From Acidobacteriota bacterium (GTDB taxonomy: Bacteria; Acidobacteriota; Vicinamibacteria; Vicinamibacterales; UBA823), in NCBI GenBank assembly GCA_003509065.1, contig DODG01000155.1, positions 1-23,665 on the forward strand: a stretch of 23,665 nucleotides of DNA. Reading direction: 5' to 3'. The notes under the pieces were generated by a model. It did not search any database and was not told where the DNA came from. It saw nothing but the letters and a program-made list of their open reading frames with translations. The translations under genes and the position numbers were made by a program. Below, piece by piece: positions 8,026 to 15,032 of this stretch. The number at the start of each line of letters is the position of its first letter. The first letter of the stretch is position 1.

Positions 8026-8736
8026 ATGAGAAAAATATTTCTAATATTCGGAATGTTCAGCTTGTTCGGAACAACAGTAACTCTTCAGGATAACCAAGCC
8101 GAACCGAATACATTGACGCCGATTGAAGTAGCCGAAGGATGGGAGCTTCTTTTTGACGGTCAGACGACAGACGAGTGGCGAGGCTTTAAGCAAGCCACCA
8201 TGCCTGCGGGCTGGCAGGCGGTCGACGGCGCCCTGACCCGAGTAGGTGAGGGTGGAGATATCGTTACGAAAGCGACATTTGAGAACTTTGACCTCCAACT
8301 TGAATGGAAAATTGAAACCGGTGGCAACAGTGGAGTGTTTTTTCGAGCAACTGAAGATGGGGAAGCCGTCTGGCACACGGCACCAGAAATGCAGGTTTTG
8401 GATGACGACGCCCACCCAGATGGACAAACCGCGATGACTTCTGCCGGCAGCGACTATGCTCTTTACGGACGGAGCGAAGATGTTGTTAAGCCTGTAGGAG
8501 AATGGAATCGATCTCGAATCGTCGTTGATGGTAGCCATGTTGAATATTGGCTGAACAACGTTCAAGTTGTTAATTACGAACTATGGAGTGCGGATTGGGA
8601 ACAACGAGTCGCAGCGAGTAAATTTGCAGCCTATTCGAATTTTGGTCGCGCACGACGTGGCCATTTTGCTCTACAGGATCATGGTAATCCTGTTTATTAC
8701 CGCAACATGAAGGTTCGAGAACTTCCGAGTCGCTAG
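8026..8736 (+). CDS. Exported DUF1080 protein (3-keto-disaccharide hydrolase family)
   Basis: 236 residues: signal peptide (about 1-20), then one concanavalin-like DUF1080 domain. Recognisable landmarks are GWELLFDGQTTDEWRG, GGDIVTKATFENFDLQLEW (split over two strands), GGNSGVFFR, PEMQVLDDDAHPDG, GEWNRSRIVVDG, HVEYWLNN and the closing FALQDHGNPVYYRNMKVREL. The family has been linked to hydrolysis or hydration of 3-keto-glycosides, cleaving the glycosidic bond of oxidised sugars outside the cytoplasm. It lies after ThuA in the same operon; GGAGG 9 bases before the ATG sets the start. Length is normal for a single-domain member. Family assignment is firm; the reaction here is inferred from family and neighbours. 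Confidence 0.9.
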   Translation: MRKIFLIFGMFSLFGTTVTLQDNQAEPNTLTPIEVAEGWELLFDGQTTDEWRGFKQATMPAGWQAVDGALTRVGEGGDIVTKATFENFDLQLEWKIETGGNSGVFFRATEDGEAVWHTAPEMQVLDDDAHPDGQTAMTSAGSDYALYGRSEDVVKPVGEWNRSRIVVDGSHVEYWLNNVQVVNYELWSADWEQRVAASKFAAYSNFGRARRGHFALQDHGNPVYYRNMKVRELPSR

Positions 8737-8744
8737 TCCACGTC

Positions 8745-8757
8745 CCGCAACCTGCGG
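8745..8757 (+). promoter_or_regulatory. Perfect small hairpin in place of a ribosome binding site
   Basis: CCGCA (8745-8749) and TGCGG (8753-8757) form a perfect GC-rich 5-base stem with a 3-base loop, ending 5 bases before the ATG of the MFS transporter gene. No Shine-Dalgarno is seen there, unlike the preceding two genes. It may dampen translation of the transporter or mark an RNA-processing site. Confidence 0.35.
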
Positions 8758-8762
8758 CACAC

Positions 8763-9974
8763 ATGCCTATTACCATTCGATTCAAACTCTTTATCATGAT
8801 GTTTCTCCAGTATTTTGTTTGGGGAAGCTGGTATGTCACGCTCGGAACATATCTCGGTGAAACTCTTGGTTTCCAGGGACAACAGATTGGTCTTGCCTAC
8901 GGTACCACCGCCGTTGCGGCCATGATTTCTCCATTCTTTGTCGGAATGATTGCAGATCGGTTTTTTGCAACAGAACGAATTCTGACTGTCTTGCACATCA
9001 TTGGCGGAGTTATCTTGTTCTTCGCCTCTCAAGTGCAGACGTTTCTACCTTTTTATTTGGTGTTATTGTCTTACACTCTTCTCTTTATGCCGACGTTGGC
9101 ACTCACAAACTCCTTGTCATTTCATCAAATGCAGAATCCAGGAAGAGAGTTTCCAGTAATTCGCGTGCTGGGTACGGTCGGCTGGATTGTCGCAGGAAAC
9201 ATTATTGGGATACTGGAGTTGGAAAGTAGTCCGGTTCAATTGCAACTGGCCGCCGGAAGTTCGATCCTGTTGGGAATGTTTTGTTTCGTACTGCCACATA
9301 CACCACCCAAACGAACCCCCGAACGCATGACGATGCGTGACGTACTTGGCCTGGATGCACTGGAACTTTTAAAAGAACGTTCGTTTGCGATCTTTGTTTT
9401 AGGCTCGTTTCTCATATCAATTCCACTCCAGTTCTACTACACGTTCGCTAACCCTTTTTTAAACGAGATTGGAGTTGAGAACGCAGCCGGCAAGATGACG
9501 CTCGGCCAAGTTTCTGAAATTGGGTTCATGCTCGTCATGCCATGGTTCTTTGTACGTCTCGGCATTAAACGTATGTTGGCCATTGGTATGGTGGCGTGGG
9601 TTTGTCGTTATCTTTTCTTCGCCTTCGGAGGTGTCAGCGCTTTAACCTGGATGCTTTATGGGGGCATCTTATTGCATGGAATCTGTTACGACTTTTTCTT
9701 TGTTACCGGACAAATCTACGTTGACCGAAAAGCTCCGACACACCTGCGAGGCGCTGCCCAAGGGCTCATTGCTTTCGTTACACTAGGTGTTGGATTTTTT
9801 GTAGGTTCCTGGCTGTCGGGCCTCATTGTCGATTACTTTGTGACGCCGCAGGGCACGCATGCCTGGAATGCCATCTGGCTAGTGCCGGCTGTTGGTGCAG
9901 CCGTCATTCTCGCGTTGTTCGTTTCACTGTTTAAGGAAACGCCGAGTTCGGAAGTAGAGCCCCTCAGACATTAA
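8763..9974 (+). CDS. MFS transporter, nucleoside:H+ symporter (NupG-like) type
   Basis: 403 residues with about 12 membrane segments. The start (MFLQYFVWGSWYVTLGTYLG at 13-32) and FPVIRVLGTVGWIVAGNIIG near 130-149 are marks of the nucleoside H+ symporter branch of the major facilitator superfamily. In many exported-enzyme clusters of Acidobacteriota and Planctomycetes-like bacteria, such transporters lie beside Gfo/Idh enzymes and are better read as uptake systems of unknown, probably sugar-like, substrate. It is fourth in the operon, 26 bases after the DUF1080 gene. A hairpin (8745-8757) replaces the ribosome binding site. Family firm; nucleoside specificity doubtful. Confidence 0.85.
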   Translation: MPITIRFKLFIMMFLQYFVWGSWYVTLGTYLGETLGFQGQQIGLAYGTTAVAAMISPFFVGMIADRFFATERILTVLHIIGGVILFFASQVQTFLPFYLVLLSYTLLFMPTLALTNSLSFHQMQNPGREFPVIRVLGTVGWIVAGNIIGILELESSPVQLQLAAGSSILLGMFCFVLPHTPPKRTPERMTMRDVLGLDALELLKERSFAIFVLGSFLISIPLQFYYTFANPFLNEIGVENAAGKMTLGQVSEIGFMLVMPWFFVRLGIKRMLAIGMVAWVCRYLFFAFGGVSALTWMLYGGILLHGICYDFFFVTGQIYVDRKAPTHLRGAAQGLIAFVTLGVGFFVGSWLSGLIVDYFVTPQGTHAWNAIWLVPAVGAAVILALFVSLFKETPSSEVEPLRH

Positions 9975-10009
9975 AGACTCATCAGGGGATTTTCACCAAG
10001 CAGGCTGCT

Positions 10010-11503
10010 ATGAGTCTGGATACTCTTACGATCAACTGGTTCGCCGTTCTCTGTATCGCAAGCCTCTACCTATTTCTCTATCTATTGGGAACCCGGGCTT
10101 CACGTCGAGCCGCAATTCTCGATTTTACGGCGATGACACTGGCTGGTCGCCGACTACCTTTGGGAATAGGTGTCCTGACCGTCACGGCTACTTGGGTTGG
10201 AGGAGGATACCTTAACGGCACGGTTGAGGCTATTAACCTTGGAGGCTTGTGGCATGCCCAAGCGCCCTGGGGATACGCGTTGAGCCTGATTATTGGTGGC
10301 TTATGGTTCGCACCGACGATGCGGAGACTGAACTGCACGACGATGCTTGATCCGTTTCAGAAACGATACGGCCCAAGAGTCGCTGCCTGGCTGTATGTTC
10401 CTGCGTTAATGGGCGAGGTGTTTTGGACTGCTGCAATTCTCACAGCCCTTGGCGTCAGTTTTGAAGTGATTGCCGGTATTCCTTTCATGCCAGGGGTGAT
10501 TCTGTCAGCGATTGTCGCGATGGCTTATACCGCACGAAGTGGCCTTTGGGCCGTCGCGATCACGGATGTCGTGCAACTAGCGCTTTTACTGATCGGCCTG
10601 TCAATAGCCGCTTGGTTCGCTATCGTTGAGGTTGGAGGCGTATCTCTGGTCTGGACGGCGTATTCGACGAGCGAGATAGCCCAGGCTCCCACGCCCTGGA
10701 TTCCATGGTTGGATGCAGCCTTGTTGTTGATTTGCGGAGGGATTCCGTGGCACGCATATTTCCAACGCGTCCTCGCAACCAAAAGTCCGTCAGATGCTCG
10801 CCGAATGTCGCTATGGGCTGGAGGTCTTAGCCTAACCGCAGCGATTCCAGCAATGGCAATTGGAGTGGTCGGAGTTTCGGTCAATTGGTCTCAACTGATT
10901 GGCTCCGACCCCGATGCAGCAATGATTCTTCCGTTAGTTTTACGCTATTTAACGTCACCAATTGTTGCAACCCTCGGCTTGACCGCCATGGCTGCCGCAG
11001 TCATGTCATCGGTCGACTCCTCGATCCTGTCTGCGTCGTCTATGGCGACCTGGAATATCTATCGTCCGCTTCTCAAGCCCGAAGCGACATCGACGGACCT
11101 AAAAAGAATCATCCGTCGACTGATCTTTATTGTCGGTTGCACAGCAACACTTATTGCCCTAAACACCCGGAGCGTTTACTCCCTCTGGTTTCTATCAAGC
11201 GACTTCGTCTACTGCATCCTCTTTCCTCAATTGGTTTGCGCACTGTATGACCGCCGAGCAAATTGGATTGGGGCTTCCGCAGGATATATCGTCGCATTTA
11301 CTCTTCGTCTAGGAGCGGGTGAACCGCTTCTGGGGCTTACCCCGTTTATCTCCTATGCCGAGGATGTGTCGACCGGATTGGTCTGGTTTCCTTTTCGAAC
11401 CTTCGCAATGCTCGCAGGCCTGTTCACGATTATAGGGGTGTCGCGATTGACCGGAGGACGATATCCCGCGGTGCAACTTGAAGAGAGTAATCAGTCAGAA
11501 TAG
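10010..11503 (+). CDS. Sodium:solute symporter closely resembling choline transporter CHT1 (SLC5A7)
   Basis: 497 residues, about 13 membrane segments, SSS family. Blocks match my memory of animal high-affinity choline transporters unusually well: TATWVGGGYLNGT (59-71), TMLDPFQKRYG (111-121), PALMGEVFW (131-139), TDVVQL (185-190), GGIPWHAYFQRVL (243-255), AAVMSSVDSSILSASSM (329-345), VYSLWFLSSDFVY (389-401) and FPQLVCALY (405-413). W62, Y89, W139 and W247 align with the aromatic cage reported, to my recollection, to hold choline in human CHT1 (W62, Y91, W141, W254). The likely role is Na+-driven uptake of choline or another quaternary or amino alcohol. It is fifth in the operon, 35 bases after the MFS gene. 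The ribosome binding site is weak. Its last 13 bases overlap the end of the convergent subunit-3-like gene. Confidence 0.8.
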   Translation: MSLDTLTINWFAVLCIASLYLFLYLLGTRASRRAAILDFTAMTLAGRRLPLGIGVLTVTATWVGGGYLNGTVEAINLGGLWHAQAPWGYALSLIIGGLWFAPTMRRLNCTTMLDPFQKRYGPRVAAWLYVPALMGEVFWTAAILTALGVSFEVIAGIPFMPGVILSAIVAMAYTARSGLWAVAITDVVQLALLLIGLSIAAWFAIVEVGGVSLVWTAYSTSEIAQAPTPWIPWLDAALLLICGGIPWHAYFQRVLATKSPSDARRMSLWAGGLSLTAAIPAMAIGVVGVSVNWSQLIGSDPDAAMILPLVLRYLTSPIVATLGLTAMAAAVMSSVDSSILSASSMATWNIYRPLLKPEATSTDLKRIIRRLIFIVGCTATLIALNTRSVYSLWFLSSDFVYCILFPQLVCALYDRRANWIGASAGYIVAFTLRLGAGEPLLGLTPFISYAEDVSTGLVWFPFRTFAMLAGLFTIIGVSRLTGGRYPAVQLEESNQSE

Positions 11504-12162
11504 CGGACACCTAACTTCTCAAGAGCCTCGCTTGGGCATCCTTCCCAGTCCACTACGTATTGGTTACCCAGGTACTGAAGGTCTTCAATCCCAATCTTAC
11601 TTGTCCAAAATCCCGTAGCCGTTAGATCCCGGAACATCGAAAAGAACTCGACCCCCTTATCACGATCGACCGTTTGCAGGTTTTGCGTGGGGGCAACCGA
11701 GCGAGGACGTGCCCTCGACCCATAATCACTCGGCACCCGATTTGGCCAAGCTATCGTATCAAGGAGAGTGGCCCGATTGGATTCATCGCAGTCCACAAAA
11801 ACAGCATCAAAGCGAGCACGACAGTCCTCGTCTATCAAGGCAAGTCCTTGCCGCATAAACTCTTGTCGGGCTGGCTGATCCACCATCATAAAGTCAATAA
11901 ATTCTGGAACACGCGCATCAGCCGCACCGCCAGATTTTTGATCAGAAGGCAAAATCATTTCCGCCAAGAGAACCACCGTTGCGTATTCTTGATTGGAAAA
12001 AAAGAGAGGCGCATACGAACTGCTACTTTGATCAGACGATTGTCCCAGCCTATCGGTGCGAAGTCGGGCAGCCCGAACTTCCTCCGGAGTCCAAGCCACA
12101 CTCGCAGCAATAGGAACCGCTGCCAACCGCTGCAGTGCTTCACGCCGCAGTATCTTAGTCAT
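11491..12162 (-). CDS. Gluconate 2-dehydrogenase subunit 3-like Tat protein (copy 2)
   Basis: 223 residues. LRREALQRLAAVPIAASVAW (5-24) is a twin-arginine signal. The subunit 3 domain spans about 50-215: VVLLAEMILPSDQKSGGA, then GVEFFSMFRDLTATGFWTSKIG and GCPSEALEKLG near the end. This parallels copy 1 at 5066-5689 but is clearly diverged and keeps GCPSEALE where copy 1 has GCQHAEH. It follows the second GMC gene by 12 bases, with AGGA before the ATG, so here the enzyme comes first and the partner second. It is last in a four-gene operon and shares 13 bases at its 3' end with the CHT1-like gene on the other strand. Presumed role: Tat partner of the GMC dehydrogenase. Confidence 0.83.
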   Translation of the reverse strand: MTKILRREALQRLAAVPIAASVAWTPEEVRAARLRTDRLGQSSDQSSSSYAPLFFSNQEYATVVLLAEMILPSDQKSGGAADARVPEFIDFMMVDQPARQEFMRQGLALIDEDCRARFDAVFVDCDESNRATLLDTIAWPNRVPSDYGSRARPRSVAPTQNLQTVDRDKGVEFFSMFRDLTATGFWTSKIGIEDLQYLGNQYVVDWEGCPSEALEKLGVRYSD

Positions 12163-12174
12163 TGAATCGTCTTC

Positions 12175-13890
12175 CTAGAGCTCACCGCGATTACGAGCCT
12201 TCGCGATGTAGTCACCCGTACGCATAGCCAACGCCATGATTGTCCAGGTCAAGTTCTTGTCGGCTTGCGACACAAATGGACCCCCATCAGCCACGAACAG
12301 ATTCTTCACGTCGTGTGCTTGACAATGTTCGTTCAGGACAGAGCTATCTGGCGAGTGCCCCATGCGAGTTACACCAGCTTCGTGAATGATGCGTCCACCA
12401 GGTTCCAGTCGATACTCGTCGGCTTCTGTCGGTTCCGGCGTGAGCGGGTAGCCACCCATATCGTCAATTATTTCTCGGAACGTCTGATGCATGTGCCGAG
12501 CCTGTAAACGCTCGTGGTCGCTCCACTGAAAACGAAATCGTAGCACTGGTATACCCCAGCGATCGGTAATTTCGGGATCAATTTCGCAATAGCTGTTCGA
12601 GTTTGGAATCATTTCTCCTCGCCCGGAGAACCCGACTACCGCGCCATAGTAGCGCCGGTAGTCCTCTTTGAGGCTGCGCCCCCATCCTCCTCCAGATGGA
12701 TAGTTTTCGACACCTCCAAAAATGCCGAACCGGGGCATGCTTCTTTTTCCACCCCAAGGTTCAATGTGATATCCACGCGGAAAATCTAAGTCGGCATTGT
12801 TTAACCACCATGGACTATACACATGCATGCCCCCAGCTCCGTCCTCGTTATGAGGAACTCCATCCATAAGCGCAGGGATAAAACCAGCCACGTCAGAACC
12901 CGTGGAGTCTGTCAAGTAACGCCCAACCGTCCCACTCGAATTTGCCAATCCATCGGGAAAGCGAGATGACTTTGAATTAAGTAAAAGTCGAGCCGACTCA
13001 CACGCACTAGCAGCCAGCACAACGATGCGCGCTCGAACCTGGTACTCCCGTCCGTCTAATGTGTTCACGTATGAGATGCCCGTGGCAAGACCGTTTTCAC
13101 CGGTCGTAACTTCACGAGCCATCGCATTCGTAAGAATCTGCAGCCTCCCAGTCGCAAGTGCCGGCGGTAGAAATACGGTAGGTGACGAAAAGTTCGAGGC
13201 CGTCACACAACCGCGACCACACTGTCCACAGTAATGGCATGCAGAACGTCCGTTGAGCGGTTCCGTCAAAATCGACATCCGAGAGGGAATACATGTAATA
13301 CCCAGGTGTTCGCAGGATTCCTGCAAAAGCAGTTCATAACACCGAGGGCGAGGTGGTGGCTGAAAAATCCCGTCCGGCTCGTTAGGGAGACCTTCCACTG
13401 ATCCAAAGAGGCCAACCAGCCGGTCGAGTGAATCGTAGTACGGCTTTAATTCCTCGTATGTAATTGGCCAGTCATCTCCAAGCCCATCAAGACTTCGACG
13501 ACGGAAATCATCTGGACCGTATCGCAAGGAAATCCTGCCCCAGTGATTGGTGCGACCGCCGATCATTCGCGCACGAAACCAGTCGAAACGTTCACCTTCA
13601 GCGACGGTATAAGGCTCGCCGTCAAGTTCCCAGCCGCCTAGGCATGCGTCGAACTCACCAAACGGACGGTCAGTGCCGGCTCCACGCCGAGGTGACTCAT
13701 AAGGCCAGGCCAGCATGCGTGAATCGCGCTCGGTGTTCCAATCTGGTCCGGCTTCCAACATCGCAACGTCAGCGCCAGCTTCCGTAAGCATCTTCGCAAC
13801 CATGCCGCCACCGGCACCGGAACCAACGATACACACGTCGTAGGCGTCTAACTTCTGAGGGCTTCGTGGATTAAGCGCCATAAGCTTCAC
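12175..13890 (-). CDS. GMC-family FAD dehydrogenase with CxxCxxCxxxC motif (copy 2)
   Basis: 571 residues. FAD motif GSGAGGG at 23-29 with E46; MIGGRTNHWGR at 109-119. C218, C221, C224 and C228 form the CxxCxxCxxxC cluster motif. The catalytic pair is H503 (IHEAGVTRMG) and N546 (ADKNLTWT). It has the same architecture as the enzyme at 3359-5047 but many substitutions, including the segment before the catalytic Asn, so the two probably act on different substrates. There is no signal peptide; Tat export with the subunit-3-like protein encoded directly downstream is expected. The frame opens with GTG at 13890; an ATG three codons later (13881) may be the real start, and neither has a strong ribosome binding site. 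It follows the glycosylasparaginase-like gene by 28 bases. Confidence 0.88.
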   Translation of the reverse strand: MKLMALNPRSPQKLDAYDVCIVGSGAGGGMVAKMLTEAGADVAMLEAGPDWNTERDSRMLAWPYESPRRGAGTDRPFGEFDACLGGWELDGEPYTVAEGERFDWFRARMIGGRTNHWGRISLRYGPDDFRRRSLDGLGDDWPITYEELKPYYDSLDRLVGLFGSVEGLPNEPDGIFQPPPRPRCYELLLQESCEHLGITCIPSRMSILTEPLNGRSACHYCGQCGRGCVTASNFSSPTVFLPPALATGRLQILTNAMAREVTTGENGLATGISYVNTLDGREYQVRARIVVLAASACESARLLLNSKSSRFPDGLANSSGTVGRYLTDSTGSDVAGFIPALMDGVPHNEDGAGGMHVYSPWWLNNADLDFPRGYHIEPWGGKRSMPRFGIFGGVENYPSGGGWGRSLKEDYRRYYGAVVGFSGRGEMIPNSNSYCEIDPEITDRWGIPVLRFRFQWSDHERLQARHMHQTFREIIDDMGGYPLTPEPTEADEYRLEPGGRIIHEAGVTRMGHSPDSSVLNEHCQAHDVKNLFVADGGPFVSQADKNLTWTIMALAMRTGDYIAKARNRGEL

Positions 13891-13918
13891 GTGCTCAAAA
13901 TGGACAGTGGTTTCGATG

Positions 13919-15004
13919 TTAACGCCAGGGTATCGAATCCAACTCCGCTTGCGTCATCGCAGGCAAAAGGGCCACTCCTTCTTCCAAACGATGGCCCCGA
14001 CCATCATGCACGGCGTATCCGCTCCCCCGAAATGAACCCTCTTCATCAGCCTGAAGACCTCGCAGTGAACACTGACCGTAACGCCCCTGTTTATCAAGGG
14101 CTACCATTCTTAGATTAAACATCGGCTGACCATTATGCCGTTCTAGAACTCGCCGACACAGGGCTTCGCAAGCTTCCTGAGGCGTCATGCCATCTCGCAT
14201 GCGTTCTACCACAAAGAAACTTCCGCAGTTCTTCACGCATTCTTCGCCATGTCCGGTTGCACCAGCTGCACCAACAGCGTTATCTACATACAAACCGGCC
14301 CCGATAATGGGTGAATCACCGACGCGCCCAACTAATTTAAAGTGGTGCCCCACTGTACTCGTCACACCAGCGATATCACCATTTCTGTCAAGGGTCAGCA
14401 CATTGATGGTGCCACCCACTGGCTCTGAAGGATCGCGTGGTGGAAAATAATAGTCTCGATTACTCAAAGTTTCTTTCCAGGTTAGCCAATGCTGGCGCGC
14501 CTCATCGGTGAGCAAGTCTTCTTCCTTGAATCCATGCATTTTGGCGAATCGCAACGCACCGCGTCCGGCAAGCAACCAGTGGTCGGTGCGTTCCATGACT
14601 AAACGAGCCACCGAGCAGGGAGTTTTGATGTTTTCAATCGCCGCAACTGCGCCAATATTGTTATTGTCGGCCCCGTTCATTACCGATGCATCGAGTTGTA
14701 AAAAACCGTCTTCGTTCGGATCGCCGCCGTAACCAACCGTGGTATCTCTCGGATCACTCTCAGAAATATTCGTACCCTTCTCAGCGGCGTCCATGGCCGA
14801 TCCGCCATTTAACATTAAATCGTAGGCTGTTGTCGTAATCTCTTCACGTACAAAGCGATTCGTCTTACTGGTAACAACGAGAGGGGAGTTGCTAGCGTCA
14901 GGCTGGACACCCACAGTTGCAGACCGTCCTAAAACAGGAGTCGCCAGTCCCGCACCAGCTAATCCAGAAAGGAATCCTCTACGAGTGACATCGCGCTTCT
15001 TCAT
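13919..15004 (-). CDS. Tat-exported glycosylasparaginase-like Ntn hydrolase
   Basis: 361 residues. Tat signal TRRGFLSGLAGAGLATPVLG (7-26). The domain matches N4-(beta-N-acetylglucosaminyl)-L-asparaginase: GGSAMDAAEKG (67-77), GYGGDPNEDG (91-100), LDASVMNG, and GRVGDSPIIGAGLYVDNAVG followed by GATGHGEE. These proteins cleave themselves before a threonine that becomes the nucleophile; T199 in VGGTINVLTLD fits. The residues before it are Gly-Gly, whereas typical glycosylasparaginases have His-Asp and plant-type asparaginases have Gly. Role: release of amino sugar from Asn in glycopeptides, or hydrolysis of an Asn or isoaspartyl derivative, in the periplasm. An excellent AAGGAGG ribosome binding site fixes the start. 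It lies 28 bases after the GH89-like gene. Confidence 0.9.
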   Translation of the reverse strand: MKKRDVTRRGFLSGLAGAGLATPVLGRSATVGVQPDASNSPLVVTSKTNRFVREEITTTAYDLMLNGGSAMDAAEKGTNISESDPRDTTVGYGGDPNEDGFLQLDASVMNGADNNNIGAVAAIENIKTPCSVARLVMERTDHWLLAGRGALRFAKMHGFKEEDLLTDEARQHWLTWKETLSNRDYYFPPRDPSEPVGGTINVLTLDRNGDIAGVTSTVGHHFKLVGRVGDSPIIGAGLYVDNAVGAAGATGHGEECVKNCGSFFVVERMRDGMTPQEACEALCRRVLERHNGQPMFNLRMVALDKQGRYGQCSLRGLQADEEGSFRGSGYAVHDGRGHRLEEGVALLPAMTQAELDSIPWR

Positions 15005-15008
15005 TCCC

Positions 15009-15015
15009 CCTCCTT
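15009..15015 (-). promoter_or_regulatory. Consensus Shine-Dalgarno of the glycosylasparaginase-like gene
   Basis: AAGGAGG on the minus strand, 4 bases before the ATG at 15004. It is the strongest ribosome binding site in the window, in a 28-base gap within the operon, suggesting this gene is translated more strongly than its neighbours. Confidence 0.8.
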
Positions 15016-15032
15016 ATATAAACCTTGCCGTC

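Noticed and set aside
8041..8565. Minus-strand reading frame of 174 codons opposite the DUF1080 gene
   Set aside because: No recognisable domain; the sense strand encodes a textbook DUF1080 protein with signal peptide and ribosome binding site.
8763..9974. Calling the MFS gene nupG and a true nucleoside transporter
   Set aside because: Only family-level motifs are visible and the neighbours are glycoside enzymes; specificity is not supported.
11674..12165. Plus-strand reading frame of 163 codons opposite the second subunit-3-like gene
   Set aside because: Composition is Arg/His/Ser-rich and unlike a real protein; the minus-strand gene has a Tat signal and family motifs.
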